Source: JACCXG01 sp963717745
GTDB lineage: Bacteria; Acidobacteriota; Vicinamibacteria; Vicinamibacterales; 2-12-FULL-66-21
Assembly (NCBI GenBank): GCA_963717745.1
Contig: CAVQXJ010000010.1
Location: forward strand, 1 to 64,000
DNA length: 64,000 nt
Reading direction: 5' to 3'
Part shown: positions 1-9,360 of the stretch, in pieces
How positions within the stretch are numbered: position 1 is the first letter of the stretch
How the letters are laid out: every line of letters begins with the position of its first letter
Translations under genes and position numbers: made by a program
The notes under the pieces: generated by a model
Seen by the model: only the letters and a program-made list of their open reading frames with translations
What the model was told of the DNA's origin: nothing
Database searches by the model: none

Positions 1-1
1 G

Positions 2-526
2 ATCGTTGCGACGTTCGGCGACGAGCTCCGCTTCTTCGGCAGCGACGTGTTCGGGCCACTGCTGGTGCGCGTCGTATCGCCGCCGAAAGGATGGGTCGTG
101 AAGGCGGTGACGCTCGGCGGCGCCGACATCACGGATGTGCCGACAGCGTTCAGGCGTGAGGACAACGATCAGCTGCAGGTGGTGCTGTCGTCCCGGCCGT
201 CGGCCATCGAGGGCGAGGTGCGCGGCGAGTCGGGCCCTGCCACCGGCGAAGCCACCGTCTATGTCTTCTCCGAGGATCGCCGCAGCTGGCGCATGTCCTC
301 GCCCCGCACCGTGTGCAGCGACATGCGGGACAAGGGGCGGTTCTCAGTGGAGGGGCTGTCGGGCGGCCGCTACTACGCGATCGCGATTGCCCGCGACGGT
401 TTCCGGATCCCGCAGCATCCAGGCGAGGCGTTCTTCGAGCTGTTGAGCAAGGACGCCACCCCGTTCGTGATCGGCGACGACGAACGGCGGACCCTGGAGT
501 TACGACTTTGGCACTGGCCAGAGTGA
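2..526 (+). CDS. C-terminal part of a carboxypeptidase-regulatory-like domain protein (partial)
   Basis: The reading frame is open from the left edge of the window to a TGA at 524-526, so the GTG at 47 is probably internal and the gene is truncated by the window. The visible part has short beta-strand stretches with the pattern of carboxypeptidase regulatory-like (CarboxypepD_reg) repeats, for example IEGEVRG followed later by GRFSVEGLSGGRYYAIAIA. These domains are common in secreted or outer-membrane proteins of this kind of organism. It converges on rho with 23 nt between the stops. The full function cannot be read from this fragment. Confidence 0.6.
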   Translation: MVATFGDELRFFGSDVFGPLLVRVVSPPKGWVVKAVTLGGADITDVPTAFRREDNDQLQVVLSSRPSAIEGEVRGESGPATGEATVYVFSEDRRSWRMSSPRTVCSDMRDKGRFSVEGLSGGRYYAIAIARDGFRIPQHPGEAFFELLSKDATPFVIGDDERRTLELRLWHWPE

Positions 527-549
527 ATGCCCCAGCGCGAAGGTGGGAT

Positions 550-2274
<1,725 letters not shown>

Positions 2275-2398
2275 GAGACTGGTGGCGGAGTCGATCAGGT
2301 GTTTCGTGCGTCGGTCTGGAGCGATGTGCTGAATTGATGGTGCGTGCGGACGTGCGTGGCGTGCCCGATGTCGCTCTGGAGAGTGACGCGCAGTTGCT
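2275..2398 (-). promoter_or_regulatory. C-rich, G-poor 5' leader of rho
   Basis: About 124 nt lie between the predicted start of transcription and the rho ATG. On the transcribed strand positions 2400-2281 contain 51 C and 24 G in 120 nt, the C-over-G skew of a rut (Rho-loading) region. E. coli rho is autoregulated by Rho-dependent attenuation in its leader. The same here is inference from base composition. Confidence 0.45.
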
Positions 2399-2404
2399 GA
2401 GCCG

Positions 2405-2434
2405 AGTATAGGCACCCCCGCGTTTGGGTGTCAA
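2405..2434 (-). promoter_or_regulatory. Sigma70-type promoter of rho
   Basis: Minus strand: -35 TTGACA (2434-2429), 18 nt spacer, -10 TATACT (2410-2405). The -35 is perfect and the -10 matches five of six bases. Predicted start near 2398. It fixes the rho start codon at 2274 because the longer frame begins upstream of transcription. Confidence 0.75.
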
Positions 2435-2452
2435 CGGGGGGCGCTCCGCGCC

Positions 2453-2560
2453 AAGGGCGAAGGGCGAAGGGGGAAGGCAGAAGCGGAAGCCGACGCCGCA
2501 GCGGTTCCGGGTGCGTTTTTCGTTCTCCCTTCTCCCTTCTCCCTTTTGCCTTCTCCCTTG
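2453..2560. repeat. Inverted heptad repeat, family E (AAGGGNG units)
   Basis: The left arm is made of 7-nt units AAGGGCG AAGGGCG AAGGGGG AAGGCAG; the right arm is the complementary series of CTTCTCC units. The centre of about 40 nt is unrelated. It fills the gap between rho and the CoA-binding gene. A second copy is at 60197-60248, and a degenerate half-unit is at 12187-12200. Confidence 0.75.
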
Positions 2561-2569
2561 TCACCGACG

Positions 2570-2941
2570 TTAGTACCGCCCCGGACTGTCCCCGATCGCC
2601 ATGATGCTGCAGGCCTGGATCACGTTCACGCCCAGCGCCCTCGCCCGCCTGACGACATCTTCGTCATCCGCGCCAGGATTCAGCCACACCTCGGGGATGC
2701 CCTTCTTCGCGATGTCCTCCATGACGCGCACTCCCACGTCTCCGGGGACATACACCGTCGCCATGTCGATCGGTCCCGGGACGTCCAGGACCGACGCATA
2801 CGTGGTGAGCCCCTCCACTTGCTTTTCGTTGGGATTGATCGCGAAGACCGTGAACCCCTGCCGCACAAACGCGCGCACCGCCTTGTTGCCGTATTTGAAT
2901 CGATTGCTCGAGGCCCCGATGACCGCCACGGTCTTGGACAT
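2570..2941 (-). CDS. CoA-binding domain protein (YccU-like)
   Basis: A 123-residue single-domain protein with a Rossmann-type CoA-binding fold: VAVIGASSNRFKYGN near the N-terminus, INPNEKQVEG, then WLNPGADDEDVVRRA. Family members bind CoA or acyl-CoA, but their role is mostly unknown. The ATG at 2941 was chosen because MSKTVAVIGAS is the usual family start; the longer frame to 3043 only translates repeat sequence. A possible -10 (GACAAT) lies 6 nt before this ATG, which would make the mRNA leaderless. Divergent from amrS across a 306-nt gap full of repeats. Confidence 0.85.
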   Translation of the reverse strand: MSKTVAVIGASSNRFKYGNKAVRAFVRQGFTVFAINPNEKQVEGLTTYASVLDVPGPIDMATVYVPGDVGVRVMEDIAKKGIPEVWLNPGADDEDVVRRARALGVNVIQACSIMAIGDSPGRY

Positions 2942-2956
2942 CTGTTGATTGTCCGC

Positions 2957-3235
2957 GATCCGGGACCCGTGGTCCGCGGGTTCGCGGGTTCGCGGGTTCG
3001 CGGCTCCTGTGGCTCGAGGCTCTGGGGTGCTTTCAGCGGCCACTTGGGTAGGTCGACGGCCGGTGAACTTTACAGGAGGGCCAGGAGGTCAGGAGGAAAC
3101 CAATAATCTTTTCTCCTTATCTCTTGGCCCTCCTGTTGAGCTCACAGGCCCGCGAACCTTCCGACCGCGGCTCTAAGCAATGCGAACCGCGAACGCGCGA
3201 GTTGACGGACCGCGGGCTGCGAACCGCGGACGTCT
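2957..3235. repeat. Nested inverted repeat: family D arms around a family A hairpin
   Basis: The left arm (2957-3005) contains tandem GGTTCGCG-type units and the right arm (3152-3235) contains complementary CGCGAACC/GGACCGCG units, so the arms can fold back on each other. Between them lies the separate family A hairpin at 3072-3136. The element fills almost the whole divergent gap between the CoA-binding gene and amrS, leaving only core promoter-sized ends. Confidence 0.65.
3072..3136. repeat. Family A palindromic repeat, copy 1
   Basis: Begins ACAGGAGGGCCAGGAG and ends with the near-complement CTTGGCCCTCCTGT. The centre is AT-rich. Copies 2 and 3 are at 32629-32717 and 55131-55197 with the same ends and diverged centres. 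Confidence 0.85.
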
Positions 3236-3241
3236 TAGAAT
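3236..3241 (+). promoter_or_regulatory. -10 box of amrS, leaderless spacing
   Basis: TAGAAT, five of six matches to TATAAT, sits 6 nt before the GTG start at 3248, so transcription should begin at or next to the start codon. No good -35 is seen at 16-18 nt, where family D repeat sequence lies. Confidence 0.5.
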
Positions 3242-3247
3242 CAGTAC

Positions 3248-4369
3248 GTGGCTACGCTCGCGGAAGTGCTGGAAGCGCGCACGGCTCCGGCGGCGCCGGA
3301 ACTGGTCGAGACGATCTCGAAGGGCCGGATTCGCTGCTACGCCTGCGGACACGAGTGTCCGATTCCCGAGGGCGCCGCTGGCGTGTGCCGCGTGCGCTAC
3401 GTCCGCGACGGGGTGCTGCACGTGCCGTGGGGCTACGTCGGCGGCGTGCAGTGTGATCCGATCGAGAAGAAGCCGTTCTTCCACGCTCGACCGGGTGCGC
3501 TGGCGTTCAGCATCGGCATGCTGGGCTGCGACCTGCACTGTTCGTATTGTCAGAACTGGGTGACGTCGCAGGCGCTCCGCGATCCGCAGGCGGTGTCGCC
3601 GCCGCTCGACGCCGATCCGCAGGCGCTGGTCCGCGAAGCGGTGCGGCTCGGCAGCCGGGTCGTGGTCAGCACCTATAACGAGCCGCTGATCACCAGCGAG
3701 TGGGGTGTCGAGATCTTCAAGCATGCGCGGGCGGCCGGCCTGATGACCGCCTACGTCTCGAACGGCAACGGCACGCCGCGAGTCCTCGAATTCATCCGTC
3801 CATGGGTCGACCTGTACAAAGTCGATCTCAAGAGCTTCGACGACAAGCACTATCGCCAGCTCGGGGGGCGCCTCGAGCCCATCCTGCACACGATCCGGGC
3901 GCTCCACCAGATGGGGATCTGGGTCGAGATCGTGACGCTGCTCATTCCCGGCTTCAACGACGACCGCGACGAGCTCGCGCGCCTGACCACCTTTCTGGCG
4001 GACGTGTCTCCCGATCTGCCCTGGCACGTCACCGCATTTCACAAGGACTACCGCATGAGCGATCCGGAGAACACGACGCCGGAGATGCTCATGCAGGCCG
4101 CGGATATTGGCAAACGCAACGGCCTGCGCTACGTCTACGCCGGCAACCTTCCGGGGCGGGTCGGCGATCTCGAGCACACGCACTGCCACCATTGCCGGGC
4201 GCGAGTGATCGAGCGCTCCGGGTATTTCATTGAGCGCTACCGGATCACGCCGGAGGGCGCGTGCCCGGACTGTGGGACGTCGATACCGGGTCGATGGGGG
4301 GCGGCCTTCGACGGACAAATCACGTCGACGCCGTTCCTGCCGGGCGGGCGGCGGCTGCGAATCCTCTGA
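3248..4369 (+). CDS. amrS: Radical SAM protein of the AmmeMemoRadiSam system (AmrS type)
   Basis: A 373-residue radical SAM enzyme resembling pyruvate formate-lyase activating enzymes. The cluster motif GCDLHCSYC (CX3CX2C) is near residue 95. A Cys motif near the N-terminus (CYACGHEC, then VCRVR) and CHHC...CPDCG near the C-terminus look metal-binding. VVVSTYNEPLITSE and KVDLKSFDDKHYRQLGG are typical of the subfamily. In many genomes this protein is encoded with AmmeMemo (AMMECR1-Memo) partners; none is nearby. The GTG at 3248 is supported by the -10 placement. The reaction is not established. Confidence 0.85.
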   Translation: MATLAEVLEARTAPAAPELVETISKGRIRCYACGHECPIPEGAAGVCRVRYVRDGVLHVPWGYVGGVQCDPIEKKPFFHARPGALAFSIGMLGCDLHCSYCQNWVTSQALRDPQAVSPPLDADPQALVREAVRLGSRVVVSTYNEPLITSEWGVEIFKHARAAGLMTAYVSNGNGTPRVLEFIRPWVDLYKVDLKSFDDKHYRQLGGRLEPILHTIRALHQMGIWVEIVTLLIPGFNDDRDELARLTTFLADVSPDLPWHVTAFHKDYRMSDPENTTPEMLMQAADIGKRNGLRYVYAGNLPGRVGDLEHTHCHHCRARVIERSGYFIERYRITPEGACPDCGTSIPGRWGAAFDGQITSTPFLPGGRRLRIL

Positions 4370-4373
4370 GCCG

Positions 4374-5150
4374 CTATTTGCCGGCGAGCACCTCGTCCAC
4401 GGCCATCTTGAACGCGTCGTACGGCTGCGCCCCTTCGATCACCTTCGCGATCGTGACCTTGGAATCCTTTGAGGTCTTGCCCAGCAGGAACATCGGCGTG
4501 CCGTTGACGTTCATCTTGGCAATCCGTTCGACCGAGGCCTTGACGTCCTTCTCGTGCTTGCCCGATTCGAGACAGGCGCGGAACGCGGTCGCGTCCAGGC
4601 CGGCATTCTGGGCGAGTCCGATCAGCTGCTCGGCGGTCTTCAGCGGCGTCTCGAACAGCTTGGTGTGCAGCTCCCAGAACTTCCCCTGATCGTTGGCACA
4701 GCCGGCCGCCTCGTGCGACCTGAAGGCGTCGGGATGCAGTTGCGCGATCGGATAGTGGACGAAGACGTGGCGCAGCTTGCCGGTGTTCACCAGGTCGGAA
4801 TAGATCTTCGGCTGGGTCTGCTGGATGTGCCGGCGGCAGAACGGGCAGTGATAGTCGGAGATCTCGATCAGGGTCAGCGGCGCGTCGGCCTTGCCGTTGG
4901 CCGGCATCCCGGCAATGTCGAAGGTGCTGTTGACGAGCGACGGCGCGCCGAACCGCCCGCCGGTCGCCGCCTTCAGGAACTCGCGAATCTCGTCGAGGCT
5001 CCGCTGCATCTCCGTTTGCTGCGCCTTGAGCGCGTCGATCTCCTTGCGCAGCGAATCGGCGTCCTTCGGCGCCTGCGCCGAGGGCTGGCTGCAGGCCAGG
5101 AAGAGGAAGAGAAACGGGGCAAACACCAGGCCGCGGCGGCGGGTCAGCAT
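4374..5150 (-). CDS. DsbA-like thioredoxin-fold lipoprotein or periplasmic oxidoreductase
   Basis: The predicted protein has 258 residues. The N-terminus (LTRRRGLVFAPF followed by LFLFLACSQ) is a signal peptide with a possible lipobox Cys, though the residues before the Cys are not ideal. A short coiled coil follows (about residues 30-55, LRKEIDALKAQQTEMQ), then a DsbA/thioredoxin domain with active-site CPFC after ISDYH, and a cis-Pro region in NGTPMFLLG. It probably forms or isomerises disulfides, or acts as a reductase, in the envelope. ATG 5150 was chosen because upstream codons come from repeat sequence. Its stop lies 4 nt from the convergent amrS stop. Confidence 0.8.
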   Translation of the reverse strand: MLTRRRGLVFAPFLFLFLACSQPSAQAPKDADSLRKEIDALKAQQTEMQRSLDEIREFLKAATGGRFGAPSLVNSTFDIAGMPANGKADAPLTLIEISDYHCPFCRRHIQQTQPKIYSDLVNTGKLRHVFVHYPIAQLHPDAFRSHEAAGCANDQGKFWELHTKLFETPLKTAEQLIGLAQNAGLDATAFRACLESGKHEKDVKASVERIAKMNVNGTPMFLLGKTSKDSKVTIAKVIEGAQPYDAFKMAVDEVLAGK

Positions 5151-5185
5151 GGCTAGCAGCATAGCACTCGGACTCGAGGAGATCG

Positions 5186-5378
5186 TCAAATCCCAAGCTC
5201 CAAATCCCAAGTCCCAACCACTCCCAAATCCCAAATCCCAACGAACCCCCAAAATCCCAAATTCACAAAGACTGTCGGTTTGAGGCCGATTGGAATTGGC
5301 AGTTGGGACATGGGATTCAAGTTTGGGATTTGGAAGTTGGGAGTGGTTGGGATTTGGAGCTTGGAGCTTGGGATTTGA
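5186..5378. repeat. Inverted heptad repeat, family B (CCCAAAT units), copy 1
   Basis: Left arm: TCAAATCCCAAGCTCCAAAT and further 7-nt CCAAATC/CCAACCA units. Right arm: the complementary GGTTGGGATTTGGAGC series ending GGGATTTGA. The loop carries degenerate units. Its right arm runs about 60 nt into the 3' end of the glcD reading frame. Other copies: 9114-9359, 12202-12358, 16404-16581. Confidence 0.9.
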
Positions 5379-6765
5379 GTCCGCCCGGAAAGATCTTCCC
5401 CGGGTTCAGGATCCCATTCGGGTCGAAGGCCTGCTTCACTCGCTTCATCAGCGCGATTTCGTCGGGGCCGAGCTCGATTGCCAGGAACGGCGCCTTCGAG
5501 AAGCCGATCCCGTGCTCGCCGCTGATCGATCCTTCGAGCGCCACCACGCCCGCGAACAGCACCGGTTCGGCTGCCTTCGCGCGCGCGACCTCGTCTGGAT
5601 CGGTCGGGTCGACCATGAAGTTGACGTGGATGTTTCCGTCGCCGGCGTGGCCGAACGACGGGACGCGCAGCCGGAACTCCTGCCGGAGCCGGCCGACCAG
5701 CTCGAACAGCTGCGGGATCCGCCCTTTCGGCACGACCACGTCGTGGTTGAACTTCAGCGCGGCCACCATCTTGAGCGAGATCGACATCTCGCGGCGGACC
5801 CGCCACAGCTCCTGCCGCTCCGCCTCGTCTCGCGCGCGAGAGACCTCGGTCGCGCCGGCATCGCGGCAGGCCTGTTCGACCCGTGAGGCTTCTTCCTCGA
5901 CCGCGGCCGCGACTCCGTCTACTTCGAGGAGCAGCAGCGCCGCCGTCCCCGGCGGCGCCAGCGAACGCACTCCGAGATTCTGCGCCACCGCTTCCAGCGT
6001 TTCGCCGTCGATCAGCTCGAGCGCCGCCGGCACCACCCGGGCGCGCGTGATCCCGACCACCGCCGCGGTCGCCGCTTCAACGCTTTCGAACGTCGCGCGC
6101 AGCGTCGACTGAAAGGGCGGACGGGGAATCAGCCGCAGGATGATCTTGGTGGTGATGGCGAGCGTGCCTTCGGATCCCACCAGGAGCTGCGTCAGGTCGT
6201 AGCCGACCACGTTCTTCACGGTCTTGCCGCCGGTCTTGACGATTTCACCGGTCGGCAGCACCGCTTCCAGTCCCAGCACGTAGCGCTTGGTGGTGCCGTA
6301 CTTGAAGGCACGCGGACCGCCGGCGCACTCCGCGACGTTGCCGCCGAGCGTACAGATGCGCAACGAGGCGGGATCGGGCGGATAGAACAGGCCCACCCGC
6401 TCGACGGCGTCCTGCAGATCGCCGGTGATGACGTTGGGCTCGACGATCGCCAGCAGGTTCGCCTCGTCTATCTCCAGGATGCGGTTCAAGCGCTCCAGCG
6501 AGATGACAATGCCCCCGTGTGACGGGACCGAGCCGCCGGTGTAGCCGGTGCCGGCGCCCCGCGGCACCAGGGGAATGCGGTGGGCGTTGCAGAGCCGCGC
6601 GATCGCGGCCACCTGGAGCGTGTCGGCCGGGCACACCACGGCATCGGCCGGGTGCCCGCGTTTCAGCGCGTCGGTCCCGTACCCAATCCGCGACTCGTCG
6701 TCTGTTTTGAGGTAATCGGCGCCGACGATCGCGCGGAGCGCGTCGAGAACGTCAGGGTCCAGCAA
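5317..6765 (-). CDS. glcD: FAD-linked oxidase, glycolate/D-lactate dehydrogenase subunit GlcD type
   Basis: Oxidises 2-hydroxy acids such as glycolate or D-lactate. It has the PCMH-type FAD-binding domain (VPRGAGTGYTGGSVPSHGG, residues ~70-90) and the C-terminal FAD-oxidase domain ending in NPGKIFPGG with the family motif SGEHGIGFSK. The last ~19 residues, rich in KSQ, are encoded by the family B repeat and extend the protein past its usual end. The start is a TTG at 6765, 15 nt after the aminotransferase stop, so the two are probably co-transcribed. No glcE or glcF subunit is nearby, so the exact substrate is unknown. Confidence 0.88.
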   Translation of the reverse strand: MLDPDVLDALRAIVGADYLKTDDESRIGYGTDALKRGHPADAVVCPADTLQVAAIARLCNAHRIPLVPRGAGTGYTGGSVPSHGGIVISLERLNRILEIDEANLLAIVEPNVITGDLQDAVERVGLFYPPDPASLRICTLGGNVAECAGGPRAFKYGTTKRYVLGLEAVLPTGEIVKTGGKTVKNVVGYDLTQLLVGSEGTLAITTKIILRLIPRPPFQSTLRATFESVEAATAAVVGITRARVVPAALELIDGETLEAVAQNLGVRSLAPPGTAALLLLEVDGVAAAVEEEASRVEQACRDAGATEVSRARDEAERQELWRVRREMSISLKMVAALKFNHDVVVPKGRIPQLFELVGRLRQEFRLRVPSFGHAGDGNIHVNFMVDPTDPDEVARAKAAEPVLFAGVVALEGSISGEHGIGFSKAPFLAIELGPDEIALMKRVKQAFDPNGILNPGKIFPGGLKSQAPSSKSQPLPTSKSQT

Positions 6766-6780
6766 GGCGGAACGTCCCGC

Positions 6781-7983
6781 TTATGCGCGGGCCGCGGCGC
6801 TGCGGCCGTCGAGGGCGCGAACGAATTCGAGGATCCGGGTGGTGCCGCGTTTCAGATCCGCCATCGACGTGGCGTACGAGAGCCGGAAGAATCCCGGCGC
6901 GTCGAACGCTTCTCCCGGCGTCACCGCCACCCGCGCTTCGTTGAGCAGTCCCTGAGCGAGCTCCGCGCTCGTGCGCACGCTGTCAGGCGACAGGATGGCG
7001 GTCACGTCCGGGAAGAGATAGAACGCTCCCGCCGGTTTGACGACGCGGATGCGCGGCTCGGCGGTCAGCCATTGGCAAACCTGATCGCGCCGCCGGCGGT
7101 ATTCGTCCAGCATCTCGGTGACGCAGTCCTGCGGTCCCTGCAGTCCGGCTTGTACCGCGCGCTGCGTGATCGAACAGACGTTCGAGGTCGAGTGGCTCTG
7201 CAGTGCGTTCGAGGCGGCCACCACCTCCTTCGGCGCGAGCGTCCAGCCGCAGCGCCAGCCGGTCATCGCATACGCCTTCGAAGCCGAGCCGCACAGGACC
7301 GAGCGATCGCGCAGCCGCGACGAGAGCACGCGCACCAGGTTGTGCGGCACCGGGTCGTAGATCAGCTTTTCGTAGCAGAGGTCGATCAGGATCCAGATGT
7401 CGCGGCGGGCCGCGGCCTCCGCGATCGCGGCGAGATCCTCTTCCGAGATCAGTGCGCCGGTCGGATTGCCGGGCGAGTTGATGATGATGCCGCGGGTCCT
7501 CGGCGTGATGGCGGCGATGATGGTCTCGGCCTTCAGGCTGAAGCCGTCCTCCGCATGGGTGCGGACCACCACCGGCGTCGCCTCGGCGAGCTTGATCTGT
7601 TCGACCAGCGTCGGCCAGCCGGGCATGTGCGTGATGACCTCGTCGCCGGGGCCGAACAGCACCATCACCGCGTTGAAGAGCGACTGCTTGCCGCCGGCGG
7701 TGATGATCACTTCGCTGGTCGAGTATTCGACGCCGTAGTCGTCGCGGTAGCGCGCCACCACCGCCCGCTTCAATTCCTCGGTTCCGGAGTTGGTGGTGTA
7801 CTTGGTGAAGTTCGCGTCGATCGCCGCTTTGGCGGCGTCGGCGATGTGGCGCGGCGTCGGAAAGTCCGGTTCGCCGGCGCCGAAGTCGATGACGTCGATG
7901 CCCTGCGCCTTCAGCCTGATGGCCTCGGCGGCCACTTTCATGGTCGGCGACGACGCGATCCGTCCAGCCCGTGCGGCAAGCAT
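6781..7983 (-). CDS. aspC: Class I PLP-dependent aminotransferase (aspartate aminotransferase-like)
   Basis: Transfers amino groups between an amino acid and a 2-oxo acid. The N-terminal pattern SSPTMKVAAEAIRLKAQG and DFGAGEPDFPTP are typical of the Ib aspartate aminotransferases. NSPGNPTGA and the PLP-lysine motif GSASKAYAMTGWRCGW are present, and FRLSYATS near the C-terminus contains the carboxylate-binding Arg. Two starts are possible: a GTG at 7992 overlapping the coaD stop, or the ATG at 7983 used here, which matches family length (400 residues). Prephenate or aromatic substrates are possible. Confidence 0.88.
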   Translation of the reverse strand: MLAARAGRIASSPTMKVAAEAIRLKAQGIDVIDFGAGEPDFPTPRHIADAAKAAIDANFTKYTTNSGTEELKRAVVARYRDDYGVEYSTSEVIITAGGKQSLFNAVMVLFGPGDEVITHMPGWPTLVEQIKLAEATPVVVRTHAEDGFSLKAETIIAAITPRTRGIIINSPGNPTGALISEEDLAAIAEAAARRDIWILIDLCYEKLIYDPVPHNLVRVLSSRLRDRSVLCGSASKAYAMTGWRCGWTLAPKEVVAASNALQSHSTSNVCSITQRAVQAGLQGPQDCVTEMLDEYRRRRDQVCQWLTAEPRIRVVKPAGAFYLFPDVTAILSPDSVRTSAELAQGLLNEARVAVTPGEAFDAPGFFRLSYATSMADLKRGTTRILEFVRALDGRSAAARA

Positions 7984-7988
7984 GTCTC

Positions 7989-8495
7989 TCACGCCCTCAA
8001 GGTTTCACGCGCGAGCTTCTTCTCGCGCAGGCGCTCCTCGACGATGTCCGGGACCAGGCCGTGGACCGATCCGCCGAGCGCCACCACTTCCTTCACCAGC
8101 CGCGAGCTCACATAGGTGTACGGCTCGGCCGGCATCATGAACACGGTCTCCACTTCGGGCCGCAGCCGGCGGTTCATCAGCGCCATCTGCAGCTCGTTTT
8201 CGAAGTCAGACACCGCGCGCAATCCGCGGACGATCACGCTCGCGTGCTTCTTGTGCGCGAAGTCGACCAGCAGGCCGTCGAAGGCGTCGACGTCGACGTT
8301 GTCCCAGCCCTTGAACACCTCGCGCCCGATCGCGAGCCGTTCTTTCACCGTGAACAGCGGCGCCTTCTCGATGTTGATCAGCACGCCGACGACGATGCGA
8401 TCGAAGAGCCGCGATCCGCGTTGGATGATGTCGACGTGGCCGTTGGTCAGGGGGTCGAACGACCCCGGGTAGATAGCCACGATCTCGCTGGGCAT
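7989..8495 (-). CDS. coaD: Phosphopantetheine adenylyltransferase
   Basis: Penultimate step of coenzyme A synthesis: ATP plus 4'-phosphopantetheine gives dephospho-CoA. The 168-residue protein has the nucleotidyltransferase motif YPGSFDPLTNGHVDII at the N-terminus, FDGLLVDFA, VIVRGLRAVSDFE and the C-terminal YVSSRLVKEV. ATG 8495 fits the family start MPSEIVAIYPGSFDP; the longer frame to 8558 is not supported. It lies 59 nt after rsmD, the usual rsmD-coaD order. Confidence 0.95.
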   Translation of the reverse strand: MPSEIVAIYPGSFDPLTNGHVDIIQRGSRLFDRIVVGVLINIEKAPLFTVKERLAIGREVFKGWDNVDVDAFDGLLVDFAHKKHASVIVRGLRAVSDFENELQMALMNRRLRPEVETVFMMPAEPYTYVSSRLVKEVVALGGSVHGLVPDIVEERLREKKLARETLRA

Positions 8496-8554
8496 GGTTT
8501 CGTCGGACCTTTCCGGCCGCTGCGTGAATGCGCTCGGGTCGCCCCGCCGGCCGG

Positions 8555-9112
8555 TCACGTCCGCTCGCCGGCCGCGGTTGCCCGGTACAGCGTGAGCGCG
8601 CTGTCGCCCGAGAGGATGTCGCGCGTTTTCACGATGGAGGCGGCCACCGCCGGCGCGACATCGCGCCTGGCGTGCTCGAGCACCACGAGTCCGCCGGGTG
8701 CGACGAGCGGCGCCGCCGCGTCGAGCACCTCCGCCATGCCATCTGCCTGATATGGCGGATCGAGAAACACCAGGTCGAACGACCCTGCGGACACCCTGCG
8801 TACCGCGTCCGCAAATCTGGCGCGGATAATAGCATAGCGGTCCGCGACGCCGCAGTGGTCGAGGTTGCGCTGGATCAGCCGGACCGCCCGCCCATCGGCC
8901 TCCACGAACGTCACGTGCGCCGCGCCGCGACTGAGCGCCTCGATCCCGACCGCGCCGGTCCCGGCAAAGCCATCGAGCACCCGCGCGTCGCCAATGCGAG
9001 ACGCGAGCACGTTGAAGAGCGTCTCCCGCAGCTTGTCCGAGGTCGGCCGCAAGCCCTCCCAGTCGGGCGCGTCGAGCCGGCGACCTTTCAGAGTGCCGGC
9101 GATCACGCGCAT
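8555..9112 (-). CDS. rsmD: 16S rRNA (guanine966-N2)-methyltransferase RsmD
   Basis: Methylates G966 of 16S rRNA. Motifs: MRVIAGTLKGRRL at the start, RPTSDKLRETLFNVL, SAM-binding LDGFAGTGAVGIEALSRGA, and catalytic FLDPPY. The 185-residue length is normal. The ATG at 9112 lies directly next to the edge of a family B repeat (9114). The only SD-like bases before it, GGGA about 6 nt and GGAG about 13 nt upstream, belong to the repeat itself. Confidence 0.94.
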   Translation of the reverse strand: MRVIAGTLKGRRLDAPDWEGLRPTSDKLRETLFNVLASRIGDARVLDGFAGTGAVGIEALSRGAAHVTFVEADGRAVRLIQRNLDHCGVADRYAIIRARFADAVRRVSAGSFDLVFLDPPYQADGMAEVLDAAAPLVAPGGLVVLEHARRDVAPAVAASIVKTRDILSGDSALTLYRATAAGERT

Positions 9113-9113
9113 G

Positions 9114-9359
9114 TCAAATCCCAAGCTCCAAATCCCAAATCCCAACCACTCCCAACCTCCAAATCCCAAAACGACGCCCAACTTCCCAATCCCAAACGAC
9201 GCCGAAAAACGGCACCAACGGGCAAATCCGCCGATCATGATTCTGACCATCCGACTGGCCGCTCCAACCTACAGGATCCCAAGTGGCGGGCATCGTGCGC
9301 TTCTTGGCGATTGGAGGTTGGGAGTGGTTGGGATTTGGGATTTGGAGCTTGGGATTTGA
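9114..9359. repeat. Inverted heptad repeat, family B, copy 2
   Basis: Fills the entire space between the recG stop (9361) and the rsmD start codon (9112). Each end is a long CAAATCCCAAGCTCC arm; the centre holds degenerate units and unrelated sequence. Because both genes are on the minus strand, the transcript could form a long hairpin between them. Confidence 0.9.
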
Positions 9360-9360
9360 A

